Below, piece after piece: positions 36,525 to 45,010 of a stretch of 64,000 bases of DNA (positions are counted from its first letter, which is position 1; each line of letters opens with the position of its first letter). Both the position numbers and the translations under genes were made by a program. Where the stretch lies: NCBI RefSeq assembly GCF_001485435.1, contig NZ_BCMS01000002.1, positions 88,426-152,425 of the forward strand. The letters run 5' to 3'. This DNA comes from Deinococcus grandis. Its GTDB lineage: Bacteria; Deinococcota; Deinococci; Deinococcales; Deinococcaceae. Below the pieces are notes generated by a model. It saw nothing but the letters and a program-made list of their open reading frames with translations, made no database searches and had not been told where the DNA came from.

Positions 36525-38012
36525 TCAGAGGCGGTGGACCGCGCGGCGGCGTTTGCTGTCGTACATGCGGGCGTCGGCCAGCTCCAGCAGTGCCGCGCGG
36601 TCGGCCTCGCTGCTGTGGGCGACGCCGACGCTCACGCCGACCAGCGGACTCAGCTGCCGGGTGGCCAGCACGGCGGCGTCCACGTATTCGAGCAGGTGAT
36701 CGTCGCTGAGCGGATCTGCGATCACGACGAACTCGTCCCCGCCATAGCGGTACGCGGCGCCGCTGCGGCCCAGTTCGGCGGCCAGCGCGGCCGCGAAGAT
36801 CCGCAGCAGCTTGTCGCCCTGCGCGTGACCCTGCGTGTCGTTCAGCTGTTTCAGGCCGTCCAGGTCCAGCAGGGCCAGCGTGAACGGCACCTCGGTCAGC
36901 GCGGCGTAGTCCTCGTCGAAGGCGCGGCGGTTCAAGATGCCGGTCAGGGCGTCACGGCGGGCCCAGGCGCGCGCCTGGTGGTGGTCTAGGGTCTGCTGCG
37001 CGGCGCGCCCCGCCGCCTCGAGCAGGCTGCGGTCGGCGGGCCGCCACTCGGGGACGGGGTGGTCGCGGCGGCGCGTGACGATCAGGTGCGTGACGCCCTG
37101 CGGGTCCTGCCCGGCGGGAATGACGGCCACCTGCGTGATGTCGCCGCTGACCGGCACGCCCTCCCGCGCGGCCAGCGCCGGAAGGTCATGGATGTAGAGC
37201 GGTGCGGGCGCGCGGTTGAGCCCCAGGGCGCTGATCGCGGCGGGCGCGCCGGGCGCGGCGGGCTGGTGCTGCGCGGGCAGGTCGGGGCGGACGTGGCTGA
37301 CCTGCACCTCCACGTCGTCGCCCTGCGTGCGGCAGATGCCCGCCTGATCGGCGTCCAGGGCGTCGCCGAGGAGTGCGGCGACGGCCAGCAGCGCGTCGCG
37401 GGGTTCGAGTTCCAGGTCCAGCAGCTGGTGCACGCCGCTGAGCGCCTGCGCCTGCTCGAGGCTGCGCTGCAGTTCGGCGCTGTGTTCCCGCTGGGCGTGC
37501 AAGGAGAGGCTCAGGCGCTGCTGGTACGCGCGCAGTTCCAGTTCGGTCACGACGATCGCCGCGAGGTCCTGCAGGGCCTGCAGGTCGTCGGCGCTGAGCG
37601 GGTGGGGCTGGTGGTCGCTGACGCACAGCGTGCCGATCCGCTGCCCGCTGGGCATGACCAGCGGCGCGCCGGCGTACATGTGGATGTGGGGGTCGCCGGT
37701 CACCATGGGGTTGCGGGCGAAGCGCGGGTCGGCGGGTGCGTTCTCGATGACGGTGGGGTGGTCGTGCAGGATCGTCCAGGCGCAGAAGGAGTCCTGCCGA
37801 TGCACGGCGCCGTCGACCAGGCCGACGCTGGCCTTGCTCCACTGGCGGGTCTGGTCGACGAAGTTGATGGTCGCGACCGGGGTGCGCAGCAGGTGCGCGG
37901 CGAGCCGCACGATCCGGTCGAACTGCGCCTCGCGGGGCGTGTCGAGGATGCCGTAGTACGAGAGCGCCATCAGGCGCTGGGCCTCGTCGGGTGGGAGTGG
38001 TGCACCGCTCAT
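36525..38012 (-). CDS. GAF-GAF-GGDEF diguanylate cyclase
   Basis: A 495-aa soluble protein. Residues about 12-160 are a GAF domain of the GAF-GGDEF type (GILDTPREAQFDRIVRLAA, DSFCAWTI), about 190-320 a second GAF-like region after a coiled coil, and about 335-492 a GGDEF domain with intact YGGDEFVV (about residue 423). It should make c-di-GMP. ATG at 38012 is favoured over the longer frame to 38078, because TAGAGT (38026-38021) lies eight bases before it and the MSGAPLPPDEAQRL start is typical. The stop codon coincides with the target duplication of repeat D. Confidence 0.9.
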   Translation of the reverse strand: MSGAPLPPDEAQRLMALSYYGILDTPREAQFDRIVRLAAHLLRTPVATINFVDQTRQWSKASVGLVDGAVHRQDSFCAWTILHDHPTVIENAPADPRFARNPMVTGDPHIHMYAGAPLVMPSGQRIGTLCVSDHQPHPLSADDLQALQDLAAIVVTELELRAYQQRLSLSLHAQREHSAELQRSLEQAQALSGVHQLLDLELEPRDALLAVAALLGDALDADQAGICRTQGDDVEVQVSHVRPDLPAQHQPAAPGAPAAISALGLNRAPAPLYIHDLPALAAREGVPVSGDITQVAVIPAGQDPQGVTHLIVTRRRDHPVPEWRPADRSLLEAAGRAAQQTLDHHQARAWARRDALTGILNRRAFDEDYAALTEVPFTLALLDLDGLKQLNDTQGHAQGDKLLRIFAAALAAELGRSGAAYRYGGDEFVVIADPLSDDHLLEYVDAAVLATRQLSPLVGVSVGVAHSSEADRAALLELADARMYDSKRRRAVHRL

Positions 38013-38071
38013 GCCGTCCCACTCTATGCGCTGCGCGCGGCGGATGCCACGGCGCCCGCCGTCACGTCCGG

Positions 38072-38100
38072 TTGACATGCTGTCACGTGAGCTTTACGCT
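38072..38100 (+). promoter_or_regulatory. Consensus promoter of a leaderless transcript with operator dyad
   Basis: TTGACA (38072-38077), 17-bp spacer, TACGCT (38095-38100), six bases, then ATG at 38107 without ribosome binding site. The dyad TGACA-TGC-TGTCA (38073-38085) overlaps the -35, so self-repression by the encoded HTH protein is plausible. This is the clearest leaderless promoter in the window. Confidence 0.8.
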
Positions 38101-38106
38101 CGGGGC

Positions 38107-39216
38107 ATGAGCGACGCAGCGCACGGCCCGGGAATCGGCCCCCCGCGCAGCGGGGTCGCGGTGCGCTGCGCCGTGCGGGAGCGGCGCGAGGCGGCAGGCC
38201 TGAGCGTCTCGGCGCTCGCGGCGCAGGTGGGCCTCTCGCGGCAGGCGCTCAGCCGCGTCGAGTCGGGCGCGGCCGTGCCGGGCACGCGGCAGGCGCTGCT
38301 GCTGGCGCGCGCGCTGCGCTGCCGGGTGGAGGACCTGTTCAGTCTGGGCGCGGCGCACGTGCCGGCGCGCGTGCCGCCCGGCACCCCGTCCGGCACGCGG
38401 GTGCGGCTGGCCGACGTGGACGGCGCGTGGCAGGCGCTGCCGCTGTCGGGCGAGGCCGGGCTGCGCCTGACAGCGGACGGTGTGCTGCTGGCGTCCGGCG
38501 CGGTGGAGGTCCCGGGATCCCTGGACGACGCGCGGCGCACGGCGCTCGTGGCGGGCTGCGATCCGGCGCTGGGTCTGCTGTGCACGGCGCTGGGTGCGGA
38601 GGCCCGCGCGGCGTGGGTGCCGCGCGCCAGCCTGGACGCCGTGCAGGCCGCCGCCCGTGGCGAGGTGCACGCGGCGGGCCTGCACCTGGGCAGCCTGGCG
38701 CGGCACCGCGAGGTCGTGGCGCGTGACCTGCCGGGCGCGCGGCTGCTGCGGCTGTGGCACGCCGAGCAGGGACTGATCGTCGCGGCGGGCAATCCGCTGG
38801 GGGTGCGCGGCCCGGCGGACCTCAGGCGCGCGCGGCTGGTGACCCGCCCGGCGGGCGCGGGAGGCCGGGCGCTGCTGGACGGCTGGCTGCGCGAGGCCGG
38901 TCTGGACACGGCGGCGCGTGAGGCGCGGCACGCCCAGTCACGCCTGGCCGCCTCACCGCTGGAGGCGGCGGCGGCTGTGGCGCGCGGCGAGGCGGACGTC
39001 GCGCCCGGGCCGCGCTCCGCGGCGGGCGCGCACGGCCTGTCGTTCATTCCGCTGGTCGTGGAGGCCTTCGATCTGGCCATTCCTGAGCGGCACCTCGCGC
39101 ATCCGGGCGTGCAGGTGCTGATCGCCGCGGCGGGCAGCGCGGCGTTCCAGGCAGACCTGCGCAGCCTGGGCGGGTACGACCCGGCCGATCCCACCCACCC
39201 CCTGGAGACCCCATGA
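38107..39216 (+). CDS. XRE-type HTH regulator with periplasmic-binding-protein-like domain
   Basis: A 369-aa regulator: residues about 22-80 are an XRE/HTH_3 domain (REAAGLSVSALAAQVGLSRQ region), residues about 95-360 a PBP-like ligand domain related to molybdate/sulfate binding proteins (ARHREVVARDLPG, GNPLGVRGPADLRRARLV, SFIPLVVEAFDLAIPE). Its stop overlaps modA (ATGA), so it is the first gene of the molybdate operon and probably senses the oxyanion or the cofactor in the cytoplasm. It has no signal peptide. It is functionally comparable to, but not homologous with, ModE. Confidence 0.87.
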   Translation: MSDAAHGPGIGPPRSGVAVRCAVRERREAAGLSVSALAAQVGLSRQALSRVESGAAVPGTRQALLLARALRCRVEDLFSLGAAHVPARVPPGTPSGTRVRLADVDGAWQALPLSGEAGLRLTADGVLLASGAVEVPGSLDDARRTALVAGCDPALGLLCTALGAEARAAWVPRASLDAVQAAARGEVHAAGLHLGSLARHREVVARDLPGARLLRLWHAEQGLIVAAGNPLGVRGPADLRRARLVTRPAGAGGRALLDGWLREAGLDTAAREARHAQSRLAASPLEAAAAVARGEADVAPGPRSAAGAHGLSFIPLVVEAFDLAIPERHLAHPGVQVLIAAAGSAAFQADLRSLGGYDPADPTHPLETP

Positions 39217-40013
39217 ACGTCACCCCGACCCGACCCGCATCCCGTCCTCGTTCCCGGAGTCATACCCGGCTGGCACTGCTGGCCGCGCTGCTGCTCGCGC
39301 CACCGGCGGGCGCGGCGTCCCTGACGGTGTTCGCCGCGTCGTCCCTGACCGACGCCTTCACCGAGATCGGCCGGGCCTTCGACGCGCGGACCGGGCACCG
39401 CACGACCTTCCAGTTCGCGGGGTCGCAGGTGCTGCGCGCGCAGCTGGAGGGCGGCGCCCGGGCGGACGTGTTCGCCAGCGCGAACGACGCGCAGTTCACG
39501 CCGCTGCTGGGGTCGGTGGTCGCGGCGCGTGAGGTGTTCGCCCGCAACCGCCTGACCGTGATCGCCCCGGCGGGCAGCGCCCGGGTGCGGTCCCTGCGTG
39601 ACCTGACGGGCCCGGGGGTGCGACTGGTGCTGGCCGCGCCGAACGTCCCGGTCGGGGACTACACCCGGCGGATGCTCGCGGCGGTGGACCGCTCGGGCAC
39701 GTACGGGAAGGACTTCGCGGCGCGCGCCCTGCGGAACGTCGTCAGCGAGGAGGGGAACGTGCGGCAGGTGGCGCTGAAGGTCAGTCTGGGCGAGGCGGAC
39801 GCGGCGGTCGTGTATGCCAGCGACGTGACCCCCGCCCTGAAGAAGACCGTGCGGGTGGTGCCGCTGCCCACCCGCTTCAACCAGACGGCGGCGTACCCGC
39901 TGGGCGTGGTGCGGGGCAGCGCGAATGCCGACGCGGCGCGGTCCTTCGCGGCCTTCGTACAGGGGAAGGAGGGACAGGCGATCCTGCGCCGCTGGGGGTT
40001 CCTGAGTCCGTGA
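39213..40013 (+). CDS. modA: Molybdate ABC transporter substrate-binding protein
   Basis: A 266-aa secreted binding protein with a basic N-terminus and signal peptide ending around PPAGAA. Mature start SLTVFAASSLTDAF, then FQFAGSQVLRAQLEGGARADVFASAN, VPVGDYTRRML, GEADAAVVYASDV and YPLGVV are the canonical ModA ligand-binding segments. It delivers molybdate or tungstate to ModB. ATG overlaps the regulator stop. It is followed by a 28-codon reading frame and repeat E before modB. Confidence 0.94.
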   Translation: MNVTPTRPASRPRSRSHTRLALLAALLLAPPAGAASLTVFAASSLTDAFTEIGRAFDARTGHRTTFQFAGSQVLRAQLEGGARADVFASANDAQFTPLLGSVVAAREVFARNRLTVIAPAGSARVRSLRDLTGPGVRLVLAAPNVPVGDYTRRMLAAVDRSGTYGKDFAARALRNVVSEEGNVRQVALKVSLGEADAAVVYASDVTPALKKTVRVVPLPTRFNQTAAYPLGVVRGSANADAARSFAAFVQGKEGQAILRRWGFLSP

Positions 40014-40099
40014 TGAGCCCGTCGTCCGTGTCCCCCGCCGCCGTGTCCACTGCCGCCCAGCTGAACCGGCGGCCCGTCCTTCGCCGGGACGTCAGGTGA
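40013..40099 (+). CDS. 28-codon reading frame between modA and repeat E
   Basis: ATG at 40013 shares its A with the modA stop codon; the frame reads 28 codons (MSPSSVSPAAVS ... RDVR) and stops at TGA 40097-40099, which is the left target duplication of repeat E. Before insertion this TGA would have overlapped a GTG (GTGAGACGC) that is the likely original modB start. It may therefore be a genuine coupling peptide between modA and modB, or chance. No similarity recognised. Confidence 0.35.
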   Translation: MSPSSVSPAAVSTAAQLNRRPVLRRDVR

Positions 40100-40233
40100 G
40101 ACGGATTCCGTTTGTTTCGCCAACAATCCGGAACTTCACCGGATTGCCGGCTCCACGTCCGGAACCCGTTTCTCTCTTACTCGCCTCCGCTCGGACCCAG
40201 CGGGCTTTGCAGCCCATTCAACCGGAGTCCGTA
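40100..40233 (+). repeat. MITE-like repeat, copy E
   Basis: 134 bp, first base altered (GACGGATTCCG) to CGGAGTCCGTA, flanked by TGA at 40097-40099 and 40234-40236. Hairpin 1: CAATCCGG / CCGGATTG with decayed outer pairs. Hairpin 2 is decayed like copy D. The right end supplies GGAG (40224-40227), a five-base spacer and, with the duplicated TGA, the ATG of modB. Confidence 0.9.
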
Positions 40234-41039
40234 TGAGACGCGCGGGGCTGCCGTGGCCGGGCGTGCTGCTGGGGGCGCTGTTCGCGGCGTTCCTGCTGCT
40301 GCCCACGCTGGTGCTGCTCTCGCGCGGGCTGGGCGCGGATTTCTGGGTGACGCTGCGCAGCCCGGCGGTGCTGGACGCGCTGCGGGTGAGCCTGTGGACG
40401 ACCGGGGTGACGCTGCTCGTCACGGTGGTGACGGGCACGCCCCTGGCGTTCCTGCTGGCCCGGCGGGAGTTTCCCGGGCGGGCGCTGCTGGACGCGCTGC
40501 TGGACCTGCCGGTGGTGCTGCCGCCCGTCGTGGCGGGCCTGGGGCTGCTGCTGACCTTCGGGCGGGGCGGGCTGCTGGGCCCGGGGCTGGAACTGGCGGG
40601 CGTCAGTCTGGCGTTCTCCCCGGCGGCGGTGGTGCTCGCGCAGCTGTTCACGGCGGCGCCGTTCTACCTGCGCGCGGCGAAGGCGGGATTCGCGGCCGTA
40701 GACCGGGACGCCGAGGCGGCGGCCCTGACGGACGGCGCGGGCCGCTGGGCGGCGTTCCGGTTCATCACGTGGCCGCTGGCGTTCCCGTTCCTGCTGGAGG
40801 GGCTGGTCCTGACCTGGGCGCGGGCGCTGGGGGAGTTCGGCGCGACGATCCTGTTCGCCGGGTCGCTGCAGGGCCGCACGCGGACGGTGACGCTGGCGAT
40901 CTACGGGGCGCTGGACAGCGACCTGGGGCCCGCGCTGGTGCTGTCGGCGGTGATGGTGGTGGTGGCGTTCTCGGTGCTGCTCGCCGTGCGGGTGCTGGCG
41001 GCGCGGCGCGACCGGCTGGACACCAGCAGCCCAGGATGA
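40233..41039 (+). CDS. modB: Molybdate ABC transporter permease
   Basis: A 268-aa inner-membrane permease with about five or six helices. The EAA-type cytoplasmic loop (DAEAAALTDGAGRWAAFRFITWPLA) and FGATILFAGSLQGRTRTVTLAIY near the C-terminus are typical of ModB. Its ATG and ribosome binding site are created by the right end of repeat E; the pre-insertion start was probably GTG followed by the same AGACGC. The ATPase gene modC does not follow: the next 380 bp hold repeats and then an unrelated HD-GYP gene. Confidence 0.92.
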   Translation: MRRAGLPWPGVLLGALFAAFLLLPTLVLLSRGLGADFWVTLRSPAVLDALRVSLWTTGVTLLVTVVTGTPLAFLLARREFPGRALLDALLDLPVVLPPVVAGLGLLLTFGRGGLLGPGLELAGVSLAFSPAAVVLAQLFTAAPFYLRAAKAGFAAVDRDAEAAALTDGAGRWAAFRFITWPLAFPFLLEGLVLTWARALGEFGATILFAGSLQGRTRTVTLAIYGALDSDLGPALVLSAVMVVVAFSVLLAVRVLAARRDRLDTSSPG

Positions 41040-41137
41040 CCCACCCCCACGGCGGCGTGAAGGTGCTCCGGCCGCCACAGTCACCGCGGTTCTCCGGTGT
41101 GTCGAGGGGCTCCCTCGGGCCACCTGAAACGAGCTGA

Positions 41138-41269
41138 TACGGATTCCGTTTGTTTCGTTGACAGATCGGAACACCACCGATCTGCCAACTCCACGTCCGG
41201 AACCCGTTTCTCTCCTGCTCGCTCCGCTCGGGTTGAAAGATTTTGCAAACCTTTCAACCGGAGTCCGTA
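41138..41269 (+). repeat. MITE-like repeat, copy F
   Basis: 132 bp, TACGGATTCCG to CGGAGTCCGTA, flanked by TGA at 41135-41137 and 41270-41272. Hairpin 1: TTGACAGATCGG / CCGATCTGCCAA. Hairpin 2: GGTTGAAAGATTT / AAACCTTTCAACC, which differs from copies A-C on both arms, keeping the pairs. An ATG is formed at its right end, but the frame after it (57 codons) shows no sign of being a gene. Confidence 0.9.
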
Positions 41270-41419
41270 TGAGTCGCGGAGCTGCGGAGCAACGCGAGCA
41301 GCAGCGAACCGGGTCGCGGGTTCTGAACGGTGCCAGTGGAATCCGTATGCTCCCCCCCGACGCCCGGGGCGGAGTTTGCGCATGGCGTGGCCCGCGCGAG
41401 GGGCTACGATGTGGGCGGC
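41270..41419. other. Rest of the modB to HD-GYP gap
   Basis: The 380-bp gap 41040-41419 holds repeat F and this stretch. At 41338-41348 TGGAATCCGTA resembles the right end of the repeat family (compare copy D) without a matching left end, so it may be a decayed or interrupted second copy. TACGAT at 41405-41410 lies nine bases before the HD-GYP ATG and may be its -10. Upstream, 41040-41134 shows nothing recognisable. Confidence 0.4.
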
Positions 41420-43384
41420 ATGACCGACTCCTTCGCGCATGACCTCCTGCTGAGCACCACGCGGTTCCTGCTGGCCCGGTCGGACCCGGACAGCCTGTGC
41501 CGCGACGGCCTGAGCTTCCTGGCGGGACAGCTGGGCGCGGCGCTGGGCATGCTGTACCTGCGCGAGACGGACGTCACGTACCGCCTGCACAGCCGAGTCG
41601 GCACGCACCCGCTGCTGCACGTCCACGAGTTGCAGATCATGGAACCCGGCTGGGAGGACCTGTTGCAGGCTGGCACGTGGATCAGCACGCCGGTGCCCGC
41701 CCCGGACTGGACCGGGCCGGAGGACCGCAACTACGCGCGGCTGGGCGCGCGGCACCTCGTGAATTTCGGCCTGTACAGCGGGCCGCGCCTGATCGGTACC
41801 GTGAACCTGCTGTTCGGCGAGCCGCGCCCGGACCTGGCGGACCTGGAGGTGCTGGGCACGGTGGGGGCGCTGTGGGGAACGCTGCTGGCGCGGCTGCAGG
41901 CGCAGCGGGAACTCGCGGGCCGCGAGGCGATGCTGCGCATGATCACCGACCAGGGCAGCGACCTGCTGAGCGTCGTGGACGAGCAGGGGGTCATCACGTA
42001 CCAGGGGGCCGCCTCGGAGGCGCTGATCGGGTACCCGGCGGACTTCCTGATCGGCAGGCCCTATGACGGCGCGATCCACCGAGCGGACCTGCCGGGTGTC
42101 ACGGCGGCGCTGGAGAACCTGCGGCGCGTGCCGGGCAGTTCCGTGAGCCTCTCGTTCCGGATCCGGCACGCGCAGGGCAAGCTGGTGTGGCTGGAAGCGA
42201 ACGCCCGCAACCTCCTGCACGAACCGGCCGTGCGCGGCGTCGTGATCCACATGCGGGACGTGACGGCCGCGCAGGCCACGCAGCGGTACCTGGAGCGGCG
42301 CGTGCAGGACCTGACACTGATGCACGACACGGGGAGGCTGCTGCACCTGAGTCGCACGGTGCCCGAGGTGGCCGAGGGCCTGGTGGACCTGATCCAGGGG
42401 CGGCTGGGGTACCCGCACGTGCAGGTGGGCCGCGTGCTGGAGGACGGCAGTGTCGAGGCGGTCGCGCGGGAGCCCGGGGTGCGCGCCGCGCCGATCACCC
42501 GCCTCGGGCCCGGCGAGGGCCTGATCGGCGCGGCGGTGCAGGCCGGGCAGACGCTGTATGTCGCGGACGTGCGTCAGGACGCCCGCTACGCCGAACGGCA
42601 CGCGGGCATGCGCAGCGAGGTGATCGTGCCCATCCACGTCGGCGGGCAGCTGTGGGGCGTACTGAACGTCGAGGCGCCGCAGGTCAACGCCTTTGACCAC
42701 CGGGACATCCAGACGCTGGAGACGGTGGCCGGGCAGGCCGGCGCGGTCCTGGCGAACGTGTCTCTGCTGGACGACCTGCGCCGCAGCCGGGACGAACTGC
42801 GCGCCGCGTACGACGAGACGCTGGCCGGCTGGGCGCGCGCGCTGGACCTGCGTGACCGCGAGACCGAGGGCCACAGCCAGCGCGTGACGGACCTGACGCT
42901 GGCCCTGGCGCGGCGCCTGGGCGTCCCGCAGGAGGACCTGATCCACCTGTGGCGCGGCGCGCTGCTGCACGACATCGGCAAGGTCGGCATTCCCGACGCG
43001 ATCCTGCACAAGCCCGGCCCGCTGACCGACGAGGAGTGGCAGGTCATGCGTCAGCACCCGCAGATGGCCTTCGACGTGCTGCGGCCCATCCGGTTCCTGC
43101 ACCCGGCGCTGGACGTCCCGCTGGCGCACCACGAGCACTGGGACGGCGGCGGGTACCCGCACAGCCTGCGTGGCGAGCAGATCCCGCTGGCCGCGCGGAT
43201 CTTCTCGATCGTGGACGTCTGGGACGCGCTGCGCAGCGACCGGCCCTACCGCCGGGCCTGGACGGCCGAGCGGGCGCTCGCGCACCTGGAGGCGCAGTCC
43301 GGGCGGCAGTTCGACCCGCAGGTCGTGCGGGCCTTCATGGCGCTGCTGGCCGATCAGCAGCCCGTGGACGGGGAGAGCGCGTGA
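41420..43384 (+). CDS. GAF-PAS-GAF HD-GYP phosphodiesterase
   Basis: A 654-aa soluble protein: GAF (about residues 15-165), PAS (about 180-300, DQGSDLLSVVDEQGVITYQ onward), GAF (about 315-460) and HD-GYP (about 480-650). Catalytic residues are intact: HSQRV, LLHDIGKVGIP (about 515) and HHEHWDGGGYP (about 577), so hydrolysis of c-di-GMP is expected. ATG at 41420 is chosen over upstream in-frame codons in the gap. Its stop overlaps the next gene (GTGA), which encodes a cyclase, so synthesis and breakdown are coupled in one transcript. Confidence 0.92.
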   Translation: MTDSFAHDLLLSTTRFLLARSDPDSLCRDGLSFLAGQLGAALGMLYLRETDVTYRLHSRVGTHPLLHVHELQIMEPGWEDLLQAGTWISTPVPAPDWTGPEDRNYARLGARHLVNFGLYSGPRLIGTVNLLFGEPRPDLADLEVLGTVGALWGTLLARLQAQRELAGREAMLRMITDQGSDLLSVVDEQGVITYQGAASEALIGYPADFLIGRPYDGAIHRADLPGVTAALENLRRVPGSSVSLSFRIRHAQGKLVWLEANARNLLHEPAVRGVVIHMRDVTAAQATQRYLERRVQDLTLMHDTGRLLHLSRTVPEVAEGLVDLIQGRLGYPHVQVGRVLEDGSVEAVAREPGVRAAPITRLGPGEGLIGAAVQAGQTLYVADVRQDARYAERHAGMRSEVIVPIHVGGQLWGVLNVEAPQVNAFDHRDIQTLETVAGQAGAVLANVSLLDDLRRSRDELRAAYDETLAGWARALDLRDRETEGHSQRVTDLTLALARRLGVPQEDLIHLWRGALLHDIGKVGIPDAILHKPGPLTDEEWQVMRQHPQMAFDVLRPIRFLHPALDVPLAHHEHWDGGGYPHSLRGEQIPLAARIFSIVDVWDALRSDRPYRRAWTAERALAHLEAQSGRQFDPQVVRAFMALLADQQPVDGESA

Positions 43385-44958
43385 GTGCCGTCACCGCCCA
43401 GGCCCTGCGGGAGGAACTCGAGGCGCTCGCGCGGGCCGCGCTGGACACCGACGACCTGGCCGAGCGGACCACGTACCTGCGGGACGCGGCGTACCTCGCG
43501 CTGGACCTGGGGGACGCGCCCCAGGCGATGACGCACGCCCTGGCGTGCCTGGACGCCGCGCGGCGCACGGCGGACCTGGCCCTTCAGGCGCGCGCGCACA
43601 TGACGATCGCCCTGGTGATGGGCGACGTGCACGACGACGTGGGCGCCGCCACGCACTTCCGCGAGGCGGAGGGCCTGGCGCGCAGCGCCCGCGACGCGCG
43701 GGGCGTGGCCGCCACGAACGTGAACGCCGCTCACTACGATCAGGAACGCGGGCATTTCGCGTCCAGCGTGCTGCGCCTGCTGACGCTGCGGCGCTCGCCG
43801 TACGCGGCGGCACTGGAACACGACGAGCAGGGCAAGGGGCTCGATCAGGTGTTCCACGTGAATTTCGTGCGGGGCGCGGCGAGCGCGCTGCTGGGCCTCG
43901 GCGTGGACGCCGAACTGCGCGCCTCGCTGGAGGCCCGCCGGGACGAGATGAACGCGCAACTGCAGGAATCGGCCGCGGCGCTGCGGCGCCTGCACCGCCG
44001 CGAGGTGCCGCTCACGAATTCCCGTTGGCTGACCGACGTGCTCGAGTCGCTGCTCATCCACGCCCGCCTGACGGGGGACCCGCCACTGGCGCGGCAGCTG
44101 GCCGACGAGTGGGTGCAGCTCGCCGGGGACTGGAACGTGACGGCGCAGCTGGGGCGGGCGCTATTGGGCCGCGCGGAACTGCGCGCGCAACTGGGCGAGT
44201 GGCCCGAGGTCCGCGTGGACGCGGCGCGCGCTGCCGAGCTGTTCGGGGATGACCATCCCAGCCGGGCGCTGTCGGCGCGGCAGCTGCTGGCGCGGGCGTT
44301 CGCGGCGCAGGGCGAGTGGCGTGCGGCGTTCGAGGTGCAGCAGGCCCTCTCGGCGCAGGCCGAGCGGATCTACCGGGCGTTCATGCAGCAGAGTGCGCGG
44401 CTGCGCATCATCGAGCGGCAGGCGATCGAGGCGGAGGTCCGCGCGGCGGCGTTCGCGGAGGCGGCGCTGCGCGACCCGCTGACCGGCATTCCCAACCGGG
44501 CGGGGGCGCTGCGGCGACTGGATCAGCTGGTCCGCGCGGCGCGGCGCGGCCGGCCGTGCGCGGTGGCGCTGCTGGACATCGATCATTTCAAGTCGGTGAA
44601 CGACCGGTTCGGTCACGCGGCGGGGGACGAGGCGCTGCGGCGCGTAGCGGCCACCGTGACCCGCTCGATCCGTGAGGTGGATCAGCTGGCCCGCTACGGC
44701 GGTGAGGAGTTCCTGCTGCTTCTGGACGGCCTGACCCTGCCGGAGGCGCGCCGCGCGTGCCGCCGCGTGGGGCAGCTGATCACCGAGATCGACTGGGAGG
44801 ACGTCGCGCCGGGCCTGCGCGTGACGGCCAGTATCGGCCTGGCGGCCCTCCGCCCGGGCCTGGACCGCGAGGTGATCCTGCGCGAGGCGGACGCCGCCAT
44901 GTACGCCGCGAAGGCCGCCGGGCGCAACACCGTGCGCCTCTCGGTCACGTCCGGCTGA
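43381..44958 (+). CDS. TPR-GGDEF diguanylate cyclase
   Basis: A 525-aa soluble protein: about residues 1-340 are helical TPR-like repeats, then a coiled coil and a GGDEF domain (about 365-525) with YGGEEFLLLL (about residue 439), the active GGEEF variant, and DPLTGIPNR and DIDHFKSVNDRFGH in place. GTG start overlaps the HD-GYP stop. It resembles the TPR-GGDEF proteins at 25684 and 62037, so this architecture is amplified in the genome. Confidence 0.92.
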   Translation: MSAVTAQALREELEALARAALDTDDLAERTTYLRDAAYLALDLGDAPQAMTHALACLDAARRTADLALQARAHMTIALVMGDVHDDVGAATHFREAEGLARSARDARGVAATNVNAAHYDQERGHFASSVLRLLTLRRSPYAAALEHDEQGKGLDQVFHVNFVRGAASALLGLGVDAELRASLEARRDEMNAQLQESAAALRRLHRREVPLTNSRWLTDVLESLLIHARLTGDPPLARQLADEWVQLAGDWNVTAQLGRALLGRAELRAQLGEWPEVRVDAARAAELFGDDHPSRALSARQLLARAFAAQGEWRAAFEVQQALSAQAERIYRAFMQQSARLRIIERQAIEAEVRAAAFAEAALRDPLTGIPNRAGALRRLDQLVRAARRGRPCAVALLDIDHFKSVNDRFGHAAGDEALRRVAATVTRSIREVDQLARYGGEEFLLLLDGLTLPEARRACRRVGQLITEIDWEDVAPGLRVTASIGLAALRPGLDREVILREADAAMYAAKAAGRNTVRLSVTSG

Positions 44959-44992
44959 GCCTCAGGCCGCGCGGGGGACCTGAACCGGGCCG

Positions 44993-45008
44993 CACGCCCG
45001 CGGGCGTG
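44993..45008. terminator. Hairpin between convergent genes
   Basis: CACGCCCG/CGGGCGTG is a perfect 16-bp palindrome; an outer TGAGCC / GGCTCA pair spans both stop codons (44956 to about 45013). Probably a shared terminator for the GGDEF gene and the ABC permease operon. Confidence 0.5.
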
Positions 45009-45010
45009 GC

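Noticed and set aside
41269..41442. 57-codon frame beginning at the ATG made by repeat F
   Set aside because: It runs through a repeat remnant into the HD-GYP gene in another frame; no motif or coupling supports it.
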